Numbered from the stretch's first letter, positions 1-8,785 are shown. The stretch: 64,000 nt of DNA from Candidatus Poribacteria bacterium (GCA_958295945.1 OY282386.1:2369864-2433863), one strand, 5' to 3'. Numbers and translations are program-made. Notes: a model not told the origin generated them from the letters alone.

Positions 1-1152
1 ATTACTGATTTTATCATCAGGTAGTCTGTCATCGTTAGGTAGATTTGCCCAATAGAAAAGCGATATTGCGCCGTTCTCAATGAAGTTATACTGTGCAATG
101 AATGTGATGCGCCTTGCGGCATCACCTAAGACTGACCTATCGGGATCAAATAAACCATACCTTCCTGCTACTGATAACTGCGGTAAAACACGATATTTTG
201 CCCCAACATAATATCCTTTTGAGTCAACTTCTTCTGATGAAAATGAGCCAACCTCACCACTATTACCAAAGTTGAATTCACCTTCTAAACTTAACCCAGC
301 ATAAGACGCAGTTACAAATGCCCCAATAAGTCGTTCCCAATCTTCATCTGGATTCTCAAATTTGCCAGAGAGACCAGTACGAATTGGACCGAATTGGCCT
401 CCAATAGTTCCAAGCACTCCATTTGCCTGTGTGTTTCCGGCGTTAAATAAAGCCCCATTATAGAAGACTTTCCCGTAGCTGCCGCCGAGTTCAACTCCAA
501 CATCCCGTTTATTTGATCCGAGATCGTAACCTTCACGAACAAGTATATTATGATCTTTTTGCTTGATTCCAAACGGCAAACGGAATTGTCCTACTTTCAA
601 GTATAGATGTTTTGGTATTGCCTCCACCGTCGCGAAAGCATTTAAGATAGAACCAAGATTATTAGACAGAGTTAACCCAACATGATCTGAAGCCTGTGCA
701 TTAAAAGTAACTTCAGCCTGCATCAGAAAGAACCTGTCAACTGATGAATGGCAGGAATTACATCCAGCAACTGCACCACCCTCTACATCTTCGTGTATGT
801 TGTTAATATAAGCAGTCTGCAAATCCAGAGATGTAGTAAGCTGCTTAACTACTTCCATTGATTCTTCCGAGACTGCTTCCATATCAAAATCTTCAGGGAA
901 TTCAAAGTAGTTTTCTTCAAAAATCTCTCCGACTCGATTTCGTGGACCGCCTCCAGCTGGATCAATGTGGCAGAAAGTACAATCCTTGTTCAGTTCAGCT
1001 GCAAACTCTGGTCGTGCTTCTACAGACATAGACCCGAAAGAAAAAATTGAGGTATAAGTGATGAAAGTATATACAATCAAACTTTGTATTGATTTAGGTA
1101 GAATAATTTTATAGAATAGTCGAAACCCATTTCTATAATATGGTATTTTCAT
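1..1152 (-). CDS. Di-heme cytochrome/porin-like outer-membrane protein (partial)
   Basis: The open frame runs from the ATG at 1152, preceded by an AAAGGAG ribosome site, to the left edge, so the C-terminus is missing; 384 residues are visible. An N-terminal hydrophobic stretch (about residues 22-40) looks like a long signal peptide. Two CxxCH haem-c motifs follow, CTFCH at 58-62 and CNSCH at 131-135. From about residue 143 the sequence becomes alternating beta-strand type, with segments such as KVGQFRLPFGIKQ that resemble phosphate-selective or carbohydrate porins (OprP/OprO-like). I infer a periplasmic di-haem domain joined to an outer-membrane barrel, which could pass electrons to or across the outer membrane. 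It lies 53 nt downstream of the cytochrome P460 gene and is probably co-transcribed with it. The family assignment is from pattern only. Confidence 0.7.
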   Translation of the reverse strand, partial: MKIPYYRNGFRLFYKIILPKSIQSLIVYTFITYTSIFSFGSMSVEARPEFAAELNKDCTFCHIDPAGGGPRNRVGEIFEENYFEFPEDFDMEAVSEESMEVVKQLTTSLDLQTAYINNIHEDVEGGAVAGCNSCHSSVDRFFLMQAEVTFNAQASDHVGLTLSNNLGSILNAFATVEAIPKHLYLKVGQFRLPFGIKQKDHNILVREGYDLGSNKRDVGVELGGSYGKVFYNGALFNAGNTQANGVLGTIGGQFGPIRTGLSGKFENPDEDWERLIGAFVTASYAGLSLEGEFNFGNSGEVGSFSSEEVDSKGYYVGAKYRVLPQLSVAGRYGLFDPDRSVLGDAARRITFIAQYNFIENGAISLFYWANLPNDDRLPDDKISN

Positions 1153-1205
1153 AAGCAATCTCCTTTATAACCTATAGTGTGTGTTGCAGATACCTGCGAT
1201 AATTA

Positions 1206-1787
1206 CTAATCAAGTAAGGTAAAGACATAATCTTTATCTTCAACTCTGGCATGGCACCCCCAGCATGTCGCACCTGATGCGAGAACACTAAAGTCATCAT
1301 CTGGAGTATTTCGGGTATATTCAATGAATTCCCAATCGTTGTGATCTGGATCACTCCCTGCTTTCTTCCGCATGATTGCGATGAGTCCGATATAATCCTT
1401 ATTGGGGCGAGATGCTTCTTTAACGACAATGCTGCCATCAGGATATGGAAATTGTTGTTCACCATCTGGGGCGATATTATCCCGCTCCTGGTTGACGTAT
1501 ACATTCTTTGTGCCGTTATGTGGATCACCACCTGCGACAGGAGGAATCGGTTCTGCGTTTAATTTTAACCATTTGTCATATCCTGCGGTATCATCAGGAA
1601 GGCCAGGAAGTGCAGCTGCGGGTTCATCTGTACCCTGTTGAGAATCATCTTTCTCTTCAGTTTGTTGAACGATATCGTCTAACTGCTTTTCTTCTACACA
1701 AGAAGTGATTACAAAAGATGGAATCAACATAATAGCAACGACGAAAAGATAACGTAGGTTGATTTGGTCTAATTTTTTGATATACAT
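1206..1787 (-). CDS. Cytochrome P460-family lipoprotein
   Basis: This 193-residue protein has a lipoprotein signal with lipobox ITSC (Cys30), an acidic low-complexity linker to about residue 60, and a C-terminal domain ending in a CWGCH haem motif at 175-179 followed by the closing motif DYVFT. The CxxCH near the C-terminus followed by D-x-VFT, plus the upstream FPYPDGSIVVKE segment, matches the cytochrome P460 family as I know it. Family members oxidise hydroxylamine or NO, or act as small electron carriers; which applies here cannot be told. It is the first gene of a two-gene unit with the di-haem porin-like protein, and a plausible promoter lies just upstream. Confidence 0.75.
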   Translation of the reverse strand: MYIKKLDQINLRYLFVVAIMLIPSFVITSCVEEKQLDDIVQQTEEKDDSQQGTDEPAAALPGLPDDTAGYDKWLKLNAEPIPPVAGGDPHNGTKNVYVNQERDNIAPDGEQQFPYPDGSIVVKEASRPNKDYIGLIAIMRKKAGSDPDHNDWEFIEYTRNTPDDDFSVLASGATCWGCHARVEDKDYVFTLLD

Positions 1788-1816
1788 TGTTAATCTCCTA
1801 ATTCTAATCTGTCTTT

Positions 1817-1845
1817 AGTATAAACTATTAAGACAATGTTAGCAA
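1817..1845 (-). promoter_or_regulatory. Sigma70-like promoter for the P460/porin unit
   Basis: On the minus strand, TTGCTA (1845-1840), a 17-nt spacer and TATACT (1822-1817) lie about 30 nt before the P460 start codon. The -35 box is a partial match, the -10 box is good and the spacing is ideal. It is seen by motif only. Confidence 0.5.
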
Positions 1846-1948
1846 TTTATTAATCAAATTCACTTTATAGAATGTTAACGTTTAAATCAAAAAATATCTT
1901 ACAATGAACAATAATGTCTGATTCTGAAATTACTAAATTCCTTTTTTG

Positions 1949-1977
1949 TTGTCTTTCAAACTTCGTTACTGTATTAT
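1949..1977 (+). promoter_or_regulatory. Sigma70-like promoter for ftsY
   Basis: TTGTCT, a 17-nt spacer and TATTAT lie about 66 nt upstream of the ftsY start codon, in the divergent intergenic region shared with the P460 gene. This is motif evidence only. Confidence 0.5.
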
Positions 1978-2043
1978 ATGATATGCAATCATTCATACCA
2001 AATTTATTGGGTATAAAGAATATAAGGCATAAAGGAGAAATGG

Positions 2044-3051
2044 ATGCTCAGAAACCTATTTAAAGGTGGTGACAAAAACAGCATTGAACCAGAAAATGAA
2101 AAAAATAAAGAAAGTTGGTTCAATCGTCTAAAGTCCGGTTTAGCGAAAACACGCAACAGTTTTATCTCTCAATTATCAGGTCTACTTCGTGTAGGAAGAA
2201 AAATAGATGAAGAATTAATGGAGGAAATTGAAGAAATCTTGATCCAGGCTGATGTCGGAGTTGATACGACTCTGACATTGATGGATAATGTCAGAGAGAC
2301 TGTCAAGGAAAAGGCATTAGGAGATTCATCTGAATTGGAAACTGTCATAAAAGATGAGGTAATGAAACTACTTGGTGAGGATGTGCCATTAAACCTTAAT
2401 GGTGAACCACCCTATACAATATTAGTTCTTGGAGTTAATGGTGCTGGGAAAACTACAACGATAGGTAAACTTGCCAGTCGTTTCCATGCAAATGGCAACC
2501 GTGTGCTTGTTGCCGCAGGAGATACGTTCCGTGCAGCTGCTGAGGATCAATTGGCAATTTGGTGTGAACGTGCTGGAGCAGAACTGATACGAGGCGGTGA
2601 AAAAGCAGATCCAGCATCAGTCGTTTTTGATGCAGTTCACGCTGCCAAAACCAGAAACGTGGATGTAATGATTGTAGATACTGCTGGAAGACTCCATACG
2701 AAGAAACCGTTGATGGACGAATTATCAAAAATTGGACGTGTAATGGGTCAAGCACATAACGGCGCACCCCATGAGGTATTACTTGTTATTGATGGAACTG
2801 TAGGACAAAACGCTTTGATGCAGGCGAAAATCTTTAATGAAGCTGTGCCGATTACAGGTGTAGTTGTAACAAAATTGGATGGTACCGCAAAAGGTGGGAT
2901 TGTGATTGCGGTGAAATCTGAACTCGGTGCACCAGTGAAACTCATTGGTATCGGTGAGAAACTTGATGACTTACGTGATTTCACAGGTGAAGATTTTGTT
3001 GAGGCATTATTTACTACTGAGGATACTGTGGATACAACACAATCGTCATAA
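2044..3051 (+). CDS. ftsY: Signal recognition particle receptor FtsY
   Basis: FtsY is the SRP receptor GTPase, which docks ribosome-nascent-chain/SRP complexes at the Sec translocon on the inner membrane. The 335-residue protein has a short charged N-terminal segment (1-35), the helical N domain (about 36-120) and the G domain. The P-loop GVNGAGKTT is at 130-138, followed by DTFRAAAEDQL, DTAGRLHTKKPL, TKLDGTAKGG and the closing GIGEKLDDLRDF motif, all typical of FtsY rather than Ffh. The start is the ATG at 2044, just after AAAGGAG; an ATG 4 nt earlier opens only a tiny frame. The acidic A domain is much shorter than in E. coli. It is transcribed alone, divergent from the P460 gene. Confidence 0.97.
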   Translation: MLRNLFKGGDKNSIEPENEKNKESWFNRLKSGLAKTRNSFISQLSGLLRVGRKIDEELMEEIEEILIQADVGVDTTLTLMDNVRETVKEKALGDSSELETVIKDEVMKLLGEDVPLNLNGEPPYTILVLGVNGAGKTTTIGKLASRFHANGNRVLVAAGDTFRAAAEDQLAIWCERAGAELIRGGEKADPASVVFDAVHAAKTRNVDVMIVDTAGRLHTKKPLMDELSKIGRVMGQAHNGAPHEVLLVIDGTVGQNALMQAKIFNEAVPITGVVVTKLDGTAKGGIVIAVKSELGAPVKLIGIGEKLDDLRDFTGEDFVEALFTTEDTVDTTQSS

Positions 3052-3104
3052 AATTAACATCTGATATCTACGATTTCAAAGTTCTTTCTACCACATCAGT
3101 CTAC

Positions 3105-3135
3105 CCAACCTACCATACAGAAGATGGTAGGTTGG
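3105..3135. terminator. Perfect 12-bp hairpin between convergent ftsY and sigma-factor genes
   Basis: CCAACCTACCAT and ATGGTAGGTTGG form a perfect 12-bp stem with a 7-nt loop, between the 3' ends of ftsY and the sigma-factor gene. No T-run follows on either strand, so it is not a classical intrinsic terminator. It may act as a bidirectional 3' end or block 3' exonucleases. Confidence 0.45.
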
Positions 3136-3166
3136 ATAATGAATATTGTGTGCCTAACAAAGATTG

Positions 3167-3784
3167 TTATACATCAGATTCTTTCAGGTAAGGACGTAGA
3201 TGTTTCCGTAGGTTACGATGTGCATGGAACAAGTGTGCTTTGACTGTCCCATCTGACCTACCGACCTTTACAGCAATATCCTTTAACGACAATCCATCCC
3301 AGTGGCGTAGGATAAAGATTTGCCGTTGCTTGGGTGGTAGTTGACGAATCGCCTTTCGAATTTGGACTCTGAGTTCCTTATTCTCGGCAGCTTTAGCAGG
3401 TGAATCTGACCGTAAGTCTGGAAAATTAGCCATTGGCAATTCCTCAGATTCCTCAGATTCGTATACCATCACTTCCGAACGAGCCTTTTTCCTTAAAAAA
3501 TCAATACATAGGTTGAAAGTAATTCTGTATAGCCAACTATAAAACTGGCATTGACCTTTGAAATCTGACAATCCTTGATAAGCGCGTATAAACGCATCTT
3601 GTGTAATATCAAGTGCATCTTCATGGTTTGGGACAAAACGTTGAACTAACCGATACGTGCGTTTCTGATACCGAGTAAATAGCGTATCAAACACTGCCGT
3701 GTCGCCTTTCTGAAACTGTTCAATCAGATAGGCATCATCATCATTACAGGCAGGAGGAATACTTTCTTGACTGTGGGGCTGCAT
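3167..3784 (-). CDS. ECF-type RNA polymerase sigma factor
   Basis: This extracytoplasmic-function sigma factor carries region 2 (FDTLFTRYQKRTYRLVQRF, then EDALDITQDAFIRAYQGL and FYSWLYRITFNLCIDFLRKK) and region 4 (LPPKQRQIFILRHWDGLSLKDIA, then VGRSDGTVKAHLFHAHRNL). It lacks regions 1 and 3. I chose the ATG at 3784 because AAGAGGAG sits 4 nt before it; an in-frame ATG at 3802 lies upstream without such a site and would give 211 residues. No anti-sigma gene is adjacent. The upstream neighbour on the same strand is the MarR-fusion gene, 61 nt away, so they may be co-transcribed. Confidence 0.93.
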   Translation of the reverse strand: MQPHSQESIPPACNDDDAYLIEQFQKGDTAVFDTLFTRYQKRTYRLVQRFVPNHEDALDITQDAFIRAYQGLSDFKGQCQFYSWLYRITFNLCIDFLRKKARSEVMVYESEESEELPMANFPDLRSDSPAKAAENKELRVQIRKAIRQLPPKQRQIFILRHWDGLSLKDIAVKVGRSDGTVKAHLFHAHRNLRKHLRPYLKESDV

Positions 3785-3845
3785 GTTCTCCTCTTTTTTC
3801 ATTGACCATCAACTGAAAAACAGCGGGTCAGTGATATAATAGAAG

Positions 3846-4724
3846 TCATCGATTTTTTTGTTTATGGACTTTACTAAACCATCGTTTGTATCTATGACTA
3901 TCTTGTAGCATTTGTTGGAGAAGGATTAATTCCTCATCCTCATCATTACAAGGAGCATTTTCGGTTAATGCTAATAACTCCTCATATACTACTTTATCTT
4001 CATTTACAAGTGATGCCAGAAGATTATGGAAATCTTCGCCATGACCAAGTAATGAAAATAATTGGTTCGTATGATGAATCTCTTCAGAAGCTGCTTGGTT
4101 AAGGTATGCGGCAAGTTCGTGCTCATTCTGTTTTTCGGCGATCTTTGCAAGTATCAATCTAATACCAACGAGTTTGAGTTTTGCTTGAGCAAGTTCATCA
4201 AGTTCAGTTTCAAATTTTTCTTGCAAATGATCCGCATCGCGTGGATGCAGTTGTGAATAACTGGGCCACACTGGTTTTGCCATAACCTGTTTCAACTTTT
4301 TCAGACTCCCAATCAAATTATCTCTTTCTTCCTGTGAAAGTTGTCCAAATGTTTGTTCCCAAAATTCTACAGCGTATTGGACCCGTTCATTGAAGAGTTG
4401 TTCAGACTGGGGAGTCAGTTGAATATGTGCTCGTCTTCGATCTTCATCACATTTACAACGGATAACCCAACCGTGTTTCTCAAGTCTACTGACTAGACCA
4501 GAGACCGTATTGTGAGCAAGACCTAAATGCTCGCCTAACTCACTGACATACATACCAGATTCACGACCATACCAATGTAAGTGTTGTAAAGCATTGAATT
4601 GGACGACTGTCAGTCGACTGGGTACTATATCCTGAATAAACCTAGATTTGACTGCTGCTTGCGCATGATGCATCACACGCATCACAAAATCAATATCTCT
4701 GTTAAACTCCTGGTTTTTAGACAT
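3846..4724 (-). CDS. MarR-family regulator fused to a ferritin-like C-terminal domain
   Basis: Residues 1-150 form a MarR winged-helix repressor: SRLTVVQFNALQHL, the recognition helix AHNTVSGLVSRLEKHGWV (about 70-87) and the wing CDEDRRRAHIQLT. MarR proteins usually end near residue 150, but this one has 292. Residues 185-285 form four predicted helices with two rubrerythrin-like halves: GIRLILAKIAEKQNEHELA with SEEIHH (213-218), and VVYEELLAL with MLQDSHRYKRW. The repeated E/D-x-x-H pattern at 214-217 and around 277 suggests a di-metal or degenerate ferritin-like site, so this could be an iron- or oxidant-sensing repressor. The MarR part is confident and the ferritin-like part is inference. 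A strong promoter and a 12-bp palindrome lie upstream. Confidence 0.88.
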   Translation of the reverse strand: MSKNQEFNRDIDFVMRVMHHAQAAVKSRFIQDIVPSRLTVVQFNALQHLHWYGRESGMYVSELGEHLGLAHNTVSGLVSRLEKHGWVIRCKCDEDRRRAHIQLTPQSEQLFNERVQYAVEFWEQTFGQLSQEERDNLIGSLKKLKQVMAKPVWPSYSQLHPRDADHLQEKFETELDELAQAKLKLVGIRLILAKIAEKQNEHELAAYLNQAASEEIHHTNQLFSLLGHGEDFHNLLASLVNEDKVVYEELLALTENAPCNDEDEELILLQQMLQDSHRYKRWFSKVHKQKNR

Positions 4725-4758
4725 CTATCAAATACGTCCTAAATATGATATATAATCC

Positions 4759-4770
4759 GTCGTATACGAC
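4759..4770. promoter_or_regulatory. Palindromic operator candidate for the MarR-fusion regulator
   Basis: GTCGTATACGAC is a perfect 12-bp palindrome centred a few bases downstream of the -10 box of the regulator's own promoter. MarR proteins bind short palindromes overlapping promoters, so negative autoregulation is the natural inference. Only one copy was noticed. Confidence 0.5.
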
Positions 4771-4774
4771 ATAA

Positions 4775-4803
4775 ATTATAAACTAAATATTAGTGTGTGT
4801 CAA
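4775..4803 (-). promoter_or_regulatory. Consensus sigma70 promoter of the MarR-fusion gene
   Basis: On the minus strand a perfect TTGACA (4803-4798), a 17-nt spacer and a perfect TATAAT (4780-4775) lie about 50 nt upstream of the start codon. This is one of the two best promoters in the window. Confidence 0.8.
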
Positions 4804-4837
4804 ATTAAAATGTTGAAAAACACATTGTTTGACCGAA

Positions 4838-6574
4838 TTAATTGCTTCCTACCAGACGTTGCGCCTTCATCTTTCTCTTACGTTTAGACTTATTATTAGC
4901 CGGTTTTGTTCGGTTTTCTTTTGTTTTGTCTATCTGTTTCAGTTTCTTCCGTTTTTCATCCTCTAACTTTTGCTGTTGTTCTGCTTCGTATTCTGCATAA
5001 TTTCCGTTAAAAAAGTGCGTTTTCGTTCCCTCTTTTGTTCCCTCAAAAATCAACATTTTGGTCGTCAGATTATTCAGCAAATAACGGTCATGTGAAATAA
5101 CAAAAAGCGTTGCTGGAAACTGTGCAAGTGATTTCTCAAGTGCTTCACGTGCAGAAATATCAAGATGGTTTGTCGGCTCATCAAGAAGAAGGACATTAGC
5201 CTTTTCCAATAACAACTTCGCTAATTGAACGCGACTCTGTTCGCCCCCACTTAGATTCCCAATCCGCTTAAACACATCATCACCAGAAAACAGGAACTTT
5301 GCTAAATAACTTCGCACCTCAAAAGGTGTTTTTTCTGGACAAAGTTCAGAGACTTCTTCAAAGATTCCGTTCTCTGTGTTGAGACCTTCCAACTCTTGTG
5401 TGTAATACCCAAATTTGAGGGTGGGACCGACCCACATTTCACCTTGGGTAGGCTTTTCCTGTCCCAAAATCATACGGAACAAGGTAGTTTTTCCAATACC
5501 GTTCGGTCCAATTATTCCAACGACATCTCCACGGTCTACCTCAAAATTAAGACCCGTGAATAAAACTTTATCACCAAACTGTTTTCCAACATTATGACAC
5601 CTTAATATATCGTTTCCACCGCGCGTTCCTTGTGTAAAGTTCAGTGCCACTGTTGCTGCATCAGGTTTCGGTTTATCTATCTGTTCCAGTCGCTCTAATC
5701 TTTTCCGTCTCCCTTGTGCCTCACGAGTTCGCTGTCCTGCTATATTCCGATCAATAAACTTCTGTTCTTGTGCTATAAACGCTTGTTGCATTTTGAAAGC
5801 ACGCGCATCAACGAGTCGCTCAACATTCTTTATTTCAAGGTACTTAGAATAGTTACCACGATAGATATTGATTTCCGATTCTGCAAGTTCCCATACTTTC
5901 CTGACAACCTTATCTAAAAAATACCTGTCGTGAGAAACAACAAGCACACCACCTCTATATTCTGTATTGAGATAATTCTCTAACCACTGAATTCCATTAA
6001 TGTCCAGATGATTCGTTGGCTCATCAAAGAGCAGAAGATCGGGTTCTTCAAGAAGGAGTTTTGCTAGGGTTGCTCTACTTTTTTGACCGCCACTCAGAAC
6101 GTTAACCGGCAAATTGAAGTCTTGCTGGTGAAAACCTAATCCCCCGAGTACACGATTAATCCTGTGCTCATAGTCATATCCTCCCAGTCGTTCATGTTTT
6201 TCTTGAAGATGGGAATATTCTTGCAAGAGTTGAGGAGTTTCCTGAGACTCCATCTTTTCTGCAAGTATGAGCATTTTATCTTCTAAGTCAAGCCGTTCTT
6301 CAAAAACCTTGAGCATCTCCTGTTTTAAAGTACATCCACGGTCTAACTCAGGTTCTTGACTCAGATACCCTATACGGATACCTTTTGCTACAACAACATC
6401 ACCTTTAATGTCAGTGAGCATGCCTGCTATAATTTTAAGTAACGTGGTTTTCCCACATCCGTTACGACCAATTAGTCCAATTCTGTCTCCAGGCGCGATT
6501 GCGACAGAAATTTCATCCAATATTATGTCCGGGTCATAGCGTTTTGTGACTTCATTTATTGTAACTAATGACAT
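4838..6574 (-). CDS. ABC-F family ATP-binding protein (ribosome-associated type)
   Basis: Two ABC ATPase domains occur in one 578-residue chain with no membrane segment, the hallmark of ABC-F proteins, which act on ribosomes. Domain 1 has Walker A GRNGCGKTT (36-44), signature LSGGQKSR and DEPTNHLD. Domain 2 has GPNGIGKTT, LSGGEQSR and DEPTNHLD. A charged inter-domain linker with a QAFIAQEQKFIDRNIAGQRT segment matches the P-site tRNA interaction region of Uup/YdiF-like members, and a lysine/arginine-rich tail ends the protein. I cannot assign a subfamily. It is transcribed towards the MarR-fusion gene and separated from it by 113 nt. Confidence 0.93.
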   Translation of the reverse strand: MSLVTINEVTKRYDPDIILDEISVAIAPGDRIGLIGRNGCGKTTLLKIIAGMLTDIKGDVVVAKGIRIGYLSQEPELDRGCTLKQEMLKVFEERLDLEDKMLILAEKMESQETPQLLQEYSHLQEKHERLGGYDYEHRINRVLGGLGFHQQDFNLPVNVLSGGQKSRATLAKLLLEEPDLLLFDEPTNHLDINGIQWLENYLNTEYRGGVLVVSHDRYFLDKVVRKVWELAESEINIYRGNYSKYLEIKNVERLVDARAFKMQQAFIAQEQKFIDRNIAGQRTREAQGRRKRLERLEQIDKPKPDAATVALNFTQGTRGGNDILRCHNVGKQFGDKVLFTGLNFEVDRGDVVGIIGPNGIGKTTLFRMILGQEKPTQGEMWVGPTLKFGYYTQELEGLNTENGIFEEVSELCPEKTPFEVRSYLAKFLFSGDDVFKRIGNLSGGEQSRVQLAKLLLEKANVLLLDEPTNHLDISAREALEKSLAQFPATLFVISHDRYLLNNLTTKMLIFEGTKEGTKTHFFNGNYAEYEAEQQQKLEDEKRKKLKQIDKTKENRTKPANNKSKRKRKMKAQRLVGSN

Positions 6575-6598
6575 ATTTTAACTTGTTATGGGATGCCC

Positions 6599-7534
6599 TT
6601 AAGCATGTTTTAGTCTTATTGATTGCCAATTGGCACTTCGTTTAATCATTTCAAAATACTTATCGGCACTGCTTTCATCAGGATGACGGATATTAAATTG
6701 TCTAAATCTCCAGAATGCAACACATAAAGCTGCATAATGAACATAACTATCTAAACAGTCCCATTCACCATCTGTCAGTGGACGGTCTGTATTGTAAGCT
6801 TCTAAGAAAGCACCCACCGATGCAGTATCCAGTTGATGTTGCACCGTATAACAACATCCAATGATTGTCATAGCAACATCTATAAGCATTGTATCATAAC
6901 ACACTTCCTCAAAGTCAAGAATTGCAACCATTTTGTCCTCGTCAAAAAGGGTGTTATCTAAAAAAAGGTCTCCATGTAGTAATCCTGTCGGTAGCGGTTT
7001 GTCCAATTCAGGTCTTATCCACTCAAGTTCTGACTTAAGCCACGTTACAAAGGGATGTTCAGCAAACCGAGTATCTCTCACCTGTTTCAGAAATGGAGTA
7101 ATCTCAGTTACACCCATCGGGAAACATAGAAGTTCTGGAAGCGGAGGAATAGCATGCAGAGTTGCTAACGCATCTCCAATCTGAGTTGATACCTTCTGGG
7201 ACGGTTGTGGAGTGCCTCCATTCAAAAACGGATAAATCATAACATTGTAGTCATCGGAAATATAAAGTGCTTCGTCGTTTCTTTGCAAAATTGGGTATAC
7301 AGTAGGATATGAATGATTATGCAAATGATCCAATAAAGATACCTGTTTATGAAGTTGGTCAAGGTTTTTTTCATCACATATTTTAAGGAGAAATACACCT
7401 TCTGTCGTTATTACTTTGAAGTTGCTGTTACCATATCCACCGTGTATATCTTCCAACTTCACTGGTGTGCCAATCTCATAGTCCTTCAAAATCTTCGCGA
7501 GTTCTTCTGTGGTAAGGGTCGTATACTGTGGCAT
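6599..7534 (-). CDS. Homoserine kinase type II-like phosphotransferase
   Basis: This is a 311-residue aminoglycoside-phosphotransferase-fold kinase. The N-terminus (YTTLTTEELAKILKDYEIG, then the GGYGNSNFKV nucleotide loop) and the catalytic segment LLHGDLFLDNTLF followed by AILDFEEVCYDTMLIDVAM closely match ThrB2-type homoserine kinases, which phosphorylate homoserine on the way to threonine. The catalytic Asp and Asn of HGDLFLDN and the Asp of LDFEE are present. Choline or ethanolamine kinase-like activity is an alternative. It sits 24 nt upstream of the ABC-F gene with no threonine genes around it. The ribosome site is weak. Confidence 0.78.
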   Translation of the reverse strand: MPQYTTLTTEELAKILKDYEIGTPVKLEDIHGGYGNSNFKVITTEGVFLLKICDEKNLDQLHKQVSLLDHLHNHSYPTVYPILQRNDEALYISDDYNVMIYPFLNGGTPQPSQKVSTQIGDALATLHAIPPLPELLCFPMGVTEITPFLKQVRDTRFAEHPFVTWLKSELEWIRPELDKPLPTGLLHGDLFLDNTLFDEDKMVAILDFEEVCYDTMLIDVAMTIIGCCYTVQHQLDTASVGAFLEAYNTDRPLTDGEWDCLDSYVHYAALCVAFWRFRQFNIRHPDESSADKYFEMIKRSANWQSIRLKHA

Positions 7535-7621
7535 GTGATGATAATGAAATATTACATACGCGATTATTTTCTTAGCGTGACTTCTATTTTTAATGTTCTA
7601 ATGTCAGTGGTAAGGGAAAAT

Positions 7622-8785
7622 TCAAGAAATAGGATCTGAAAATAATTTTATCAAATCGTTCCAGTAACGTAAATGAATTGTTTTTATGTCTGTATTCTGT
7701 TTGTAGTCTAATTCCAGATTCTTTGAGTAGGTTTCTACAAAGAGTTTTGGATTACTTAACATCCGTAGGTAATACTTTATGGATGGAAGTATTCCATTGA
7801 CAATTACTTCACATCGGTGCATTCTATGAATTTTATCTATCGATTCATTTACCTCATCTACATCTTCAACGTTTGGTTCTGCCGTGGTTAATAGATAATA
7901 ACGTGTCACAGAAGTATTCATAAACTTTTGAAAAGATGCTTCTACAATACCTGATGAAATCGGGATGTTGTGTTTAATCTCAACGGCTTCAAAATACCCA
8001 CCGTCTTCGTTAAGGACTTCAATATCTCCTATTCCACCTGATTTGGTATCTGATGTAGTATGACTTTTCAATGGTGAAAGTGTTTTACTCTTATATCTGT
8101 CAATTGCAATTAACATTTCATATGCAGAAAAAACTGCCAATACAGGTAGACGCGAAGCACCAGCAACACCATAACTGATATTAAAATGTCGTTTCAGAAG
8201 ATTCACTATTCTTTCAATAGTTAATGTTTCGGTTTGTGGTATATTTGGAAATCCAGTGCTTTCAGATTCAAACAATCCTTTTTGGTAAATTGGACTGTTC
8301 ATCAAGTCAATCATGGAAATAAAAATTACACACAGAAACTTTTTTGGATCGGATTTGTTTTCTTCAATATCATTGAGGATATTAAGAAAAGCGTTTTTGA
8401 CAGATACATTTTGAATCCTTCCTGGATACTCAAGAGTATATGGATGTGCTTGCTCAAGTGAACGTGTCAACCATCCGCTGCCTCCCTTCATAGCAAACCT
8501 TTGAAACTTCTCGGCTATAAAAGGAGTAATGTGTACGGTATCAAATCCTCTACCAGAATAGCCATTTGTAAGTTCCTTCTTATGGTACCTGGTATCTTGC
8601 GCTGGATTCTCTATCTTCTTTACTAATGAAGTAATCAATACCGTTAGAACCGCTTTTTGAGATTCTGCATTTTTTACGATTGTATTTACCCATAGGTTCT
8701 GATCTTCAGTGAGTCCAGATTCAATAATTTGACTTGATTCCGCTAATTGATATATCTCTTCCAAAATCTCACGTACTTTATTCAT
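7622..8785 (-). CDS. Putative type II restriction endonuclease (SacI-like?)
   Basis: This 387-residue protein's gene starts inside the stop codon of the DNA methyltransferase gene (TAATG overlap), which points to a translationally coupled restriction-modification pair. A PD-(D/E)xK-type signature is visible: GIGDIEV with Asp254, then FEAVEIKHN with Glu269-x-Lys271. The segments NGYSGRGFDTV and GWLTRSLEQ remind me of the SacI-type endonuclease family, but this is memory and was not checked. Recognition sequence is unknown. Expression after the methylase, as the second gene, fits protection before cleavage. Confidence 0.72.
   Translation of the reverse strand: MNKVREILEEIYQLAESSQIIESGLTEDQNLWVNTIVKNAESQKAVLTVLITSLVKKIENPAQDTRYHKKELTNGYSGRGFDTVHITPFIAEKFQRFAMKGGSGWLTRSLEQAHPYTLEYPGRIQNVSVKNAFLNILNDIEENKSDPKKFLCVIFISMIDLMNSPIYQKGLFESESTGFPNIPQTETLTIERIVNLLKRHFNISYGVAGASRLPVLAVFSAYEMLIAIDRYKSKTLSPLKSHTTSDTKSGGIGDIEVLNEDGGYFEAVEIKHNIPISSGIVEASFQKFMNTSVTRYYLLTTAEPNVEDVDEVNESIDKIHRMHRCEVIVNGILPSIKYYLRMLSNPKLFVETYSKNLELDYKQNTDIKTIHLRYWNDLIKLFSDPIS

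Noticed and set aside
3105-3135. Intrinsic terminator of ftsY
   Set aside because: The stem is perfect but no T-run follows on either strand, so only a hairpin with possible 3'-end role is claimed.
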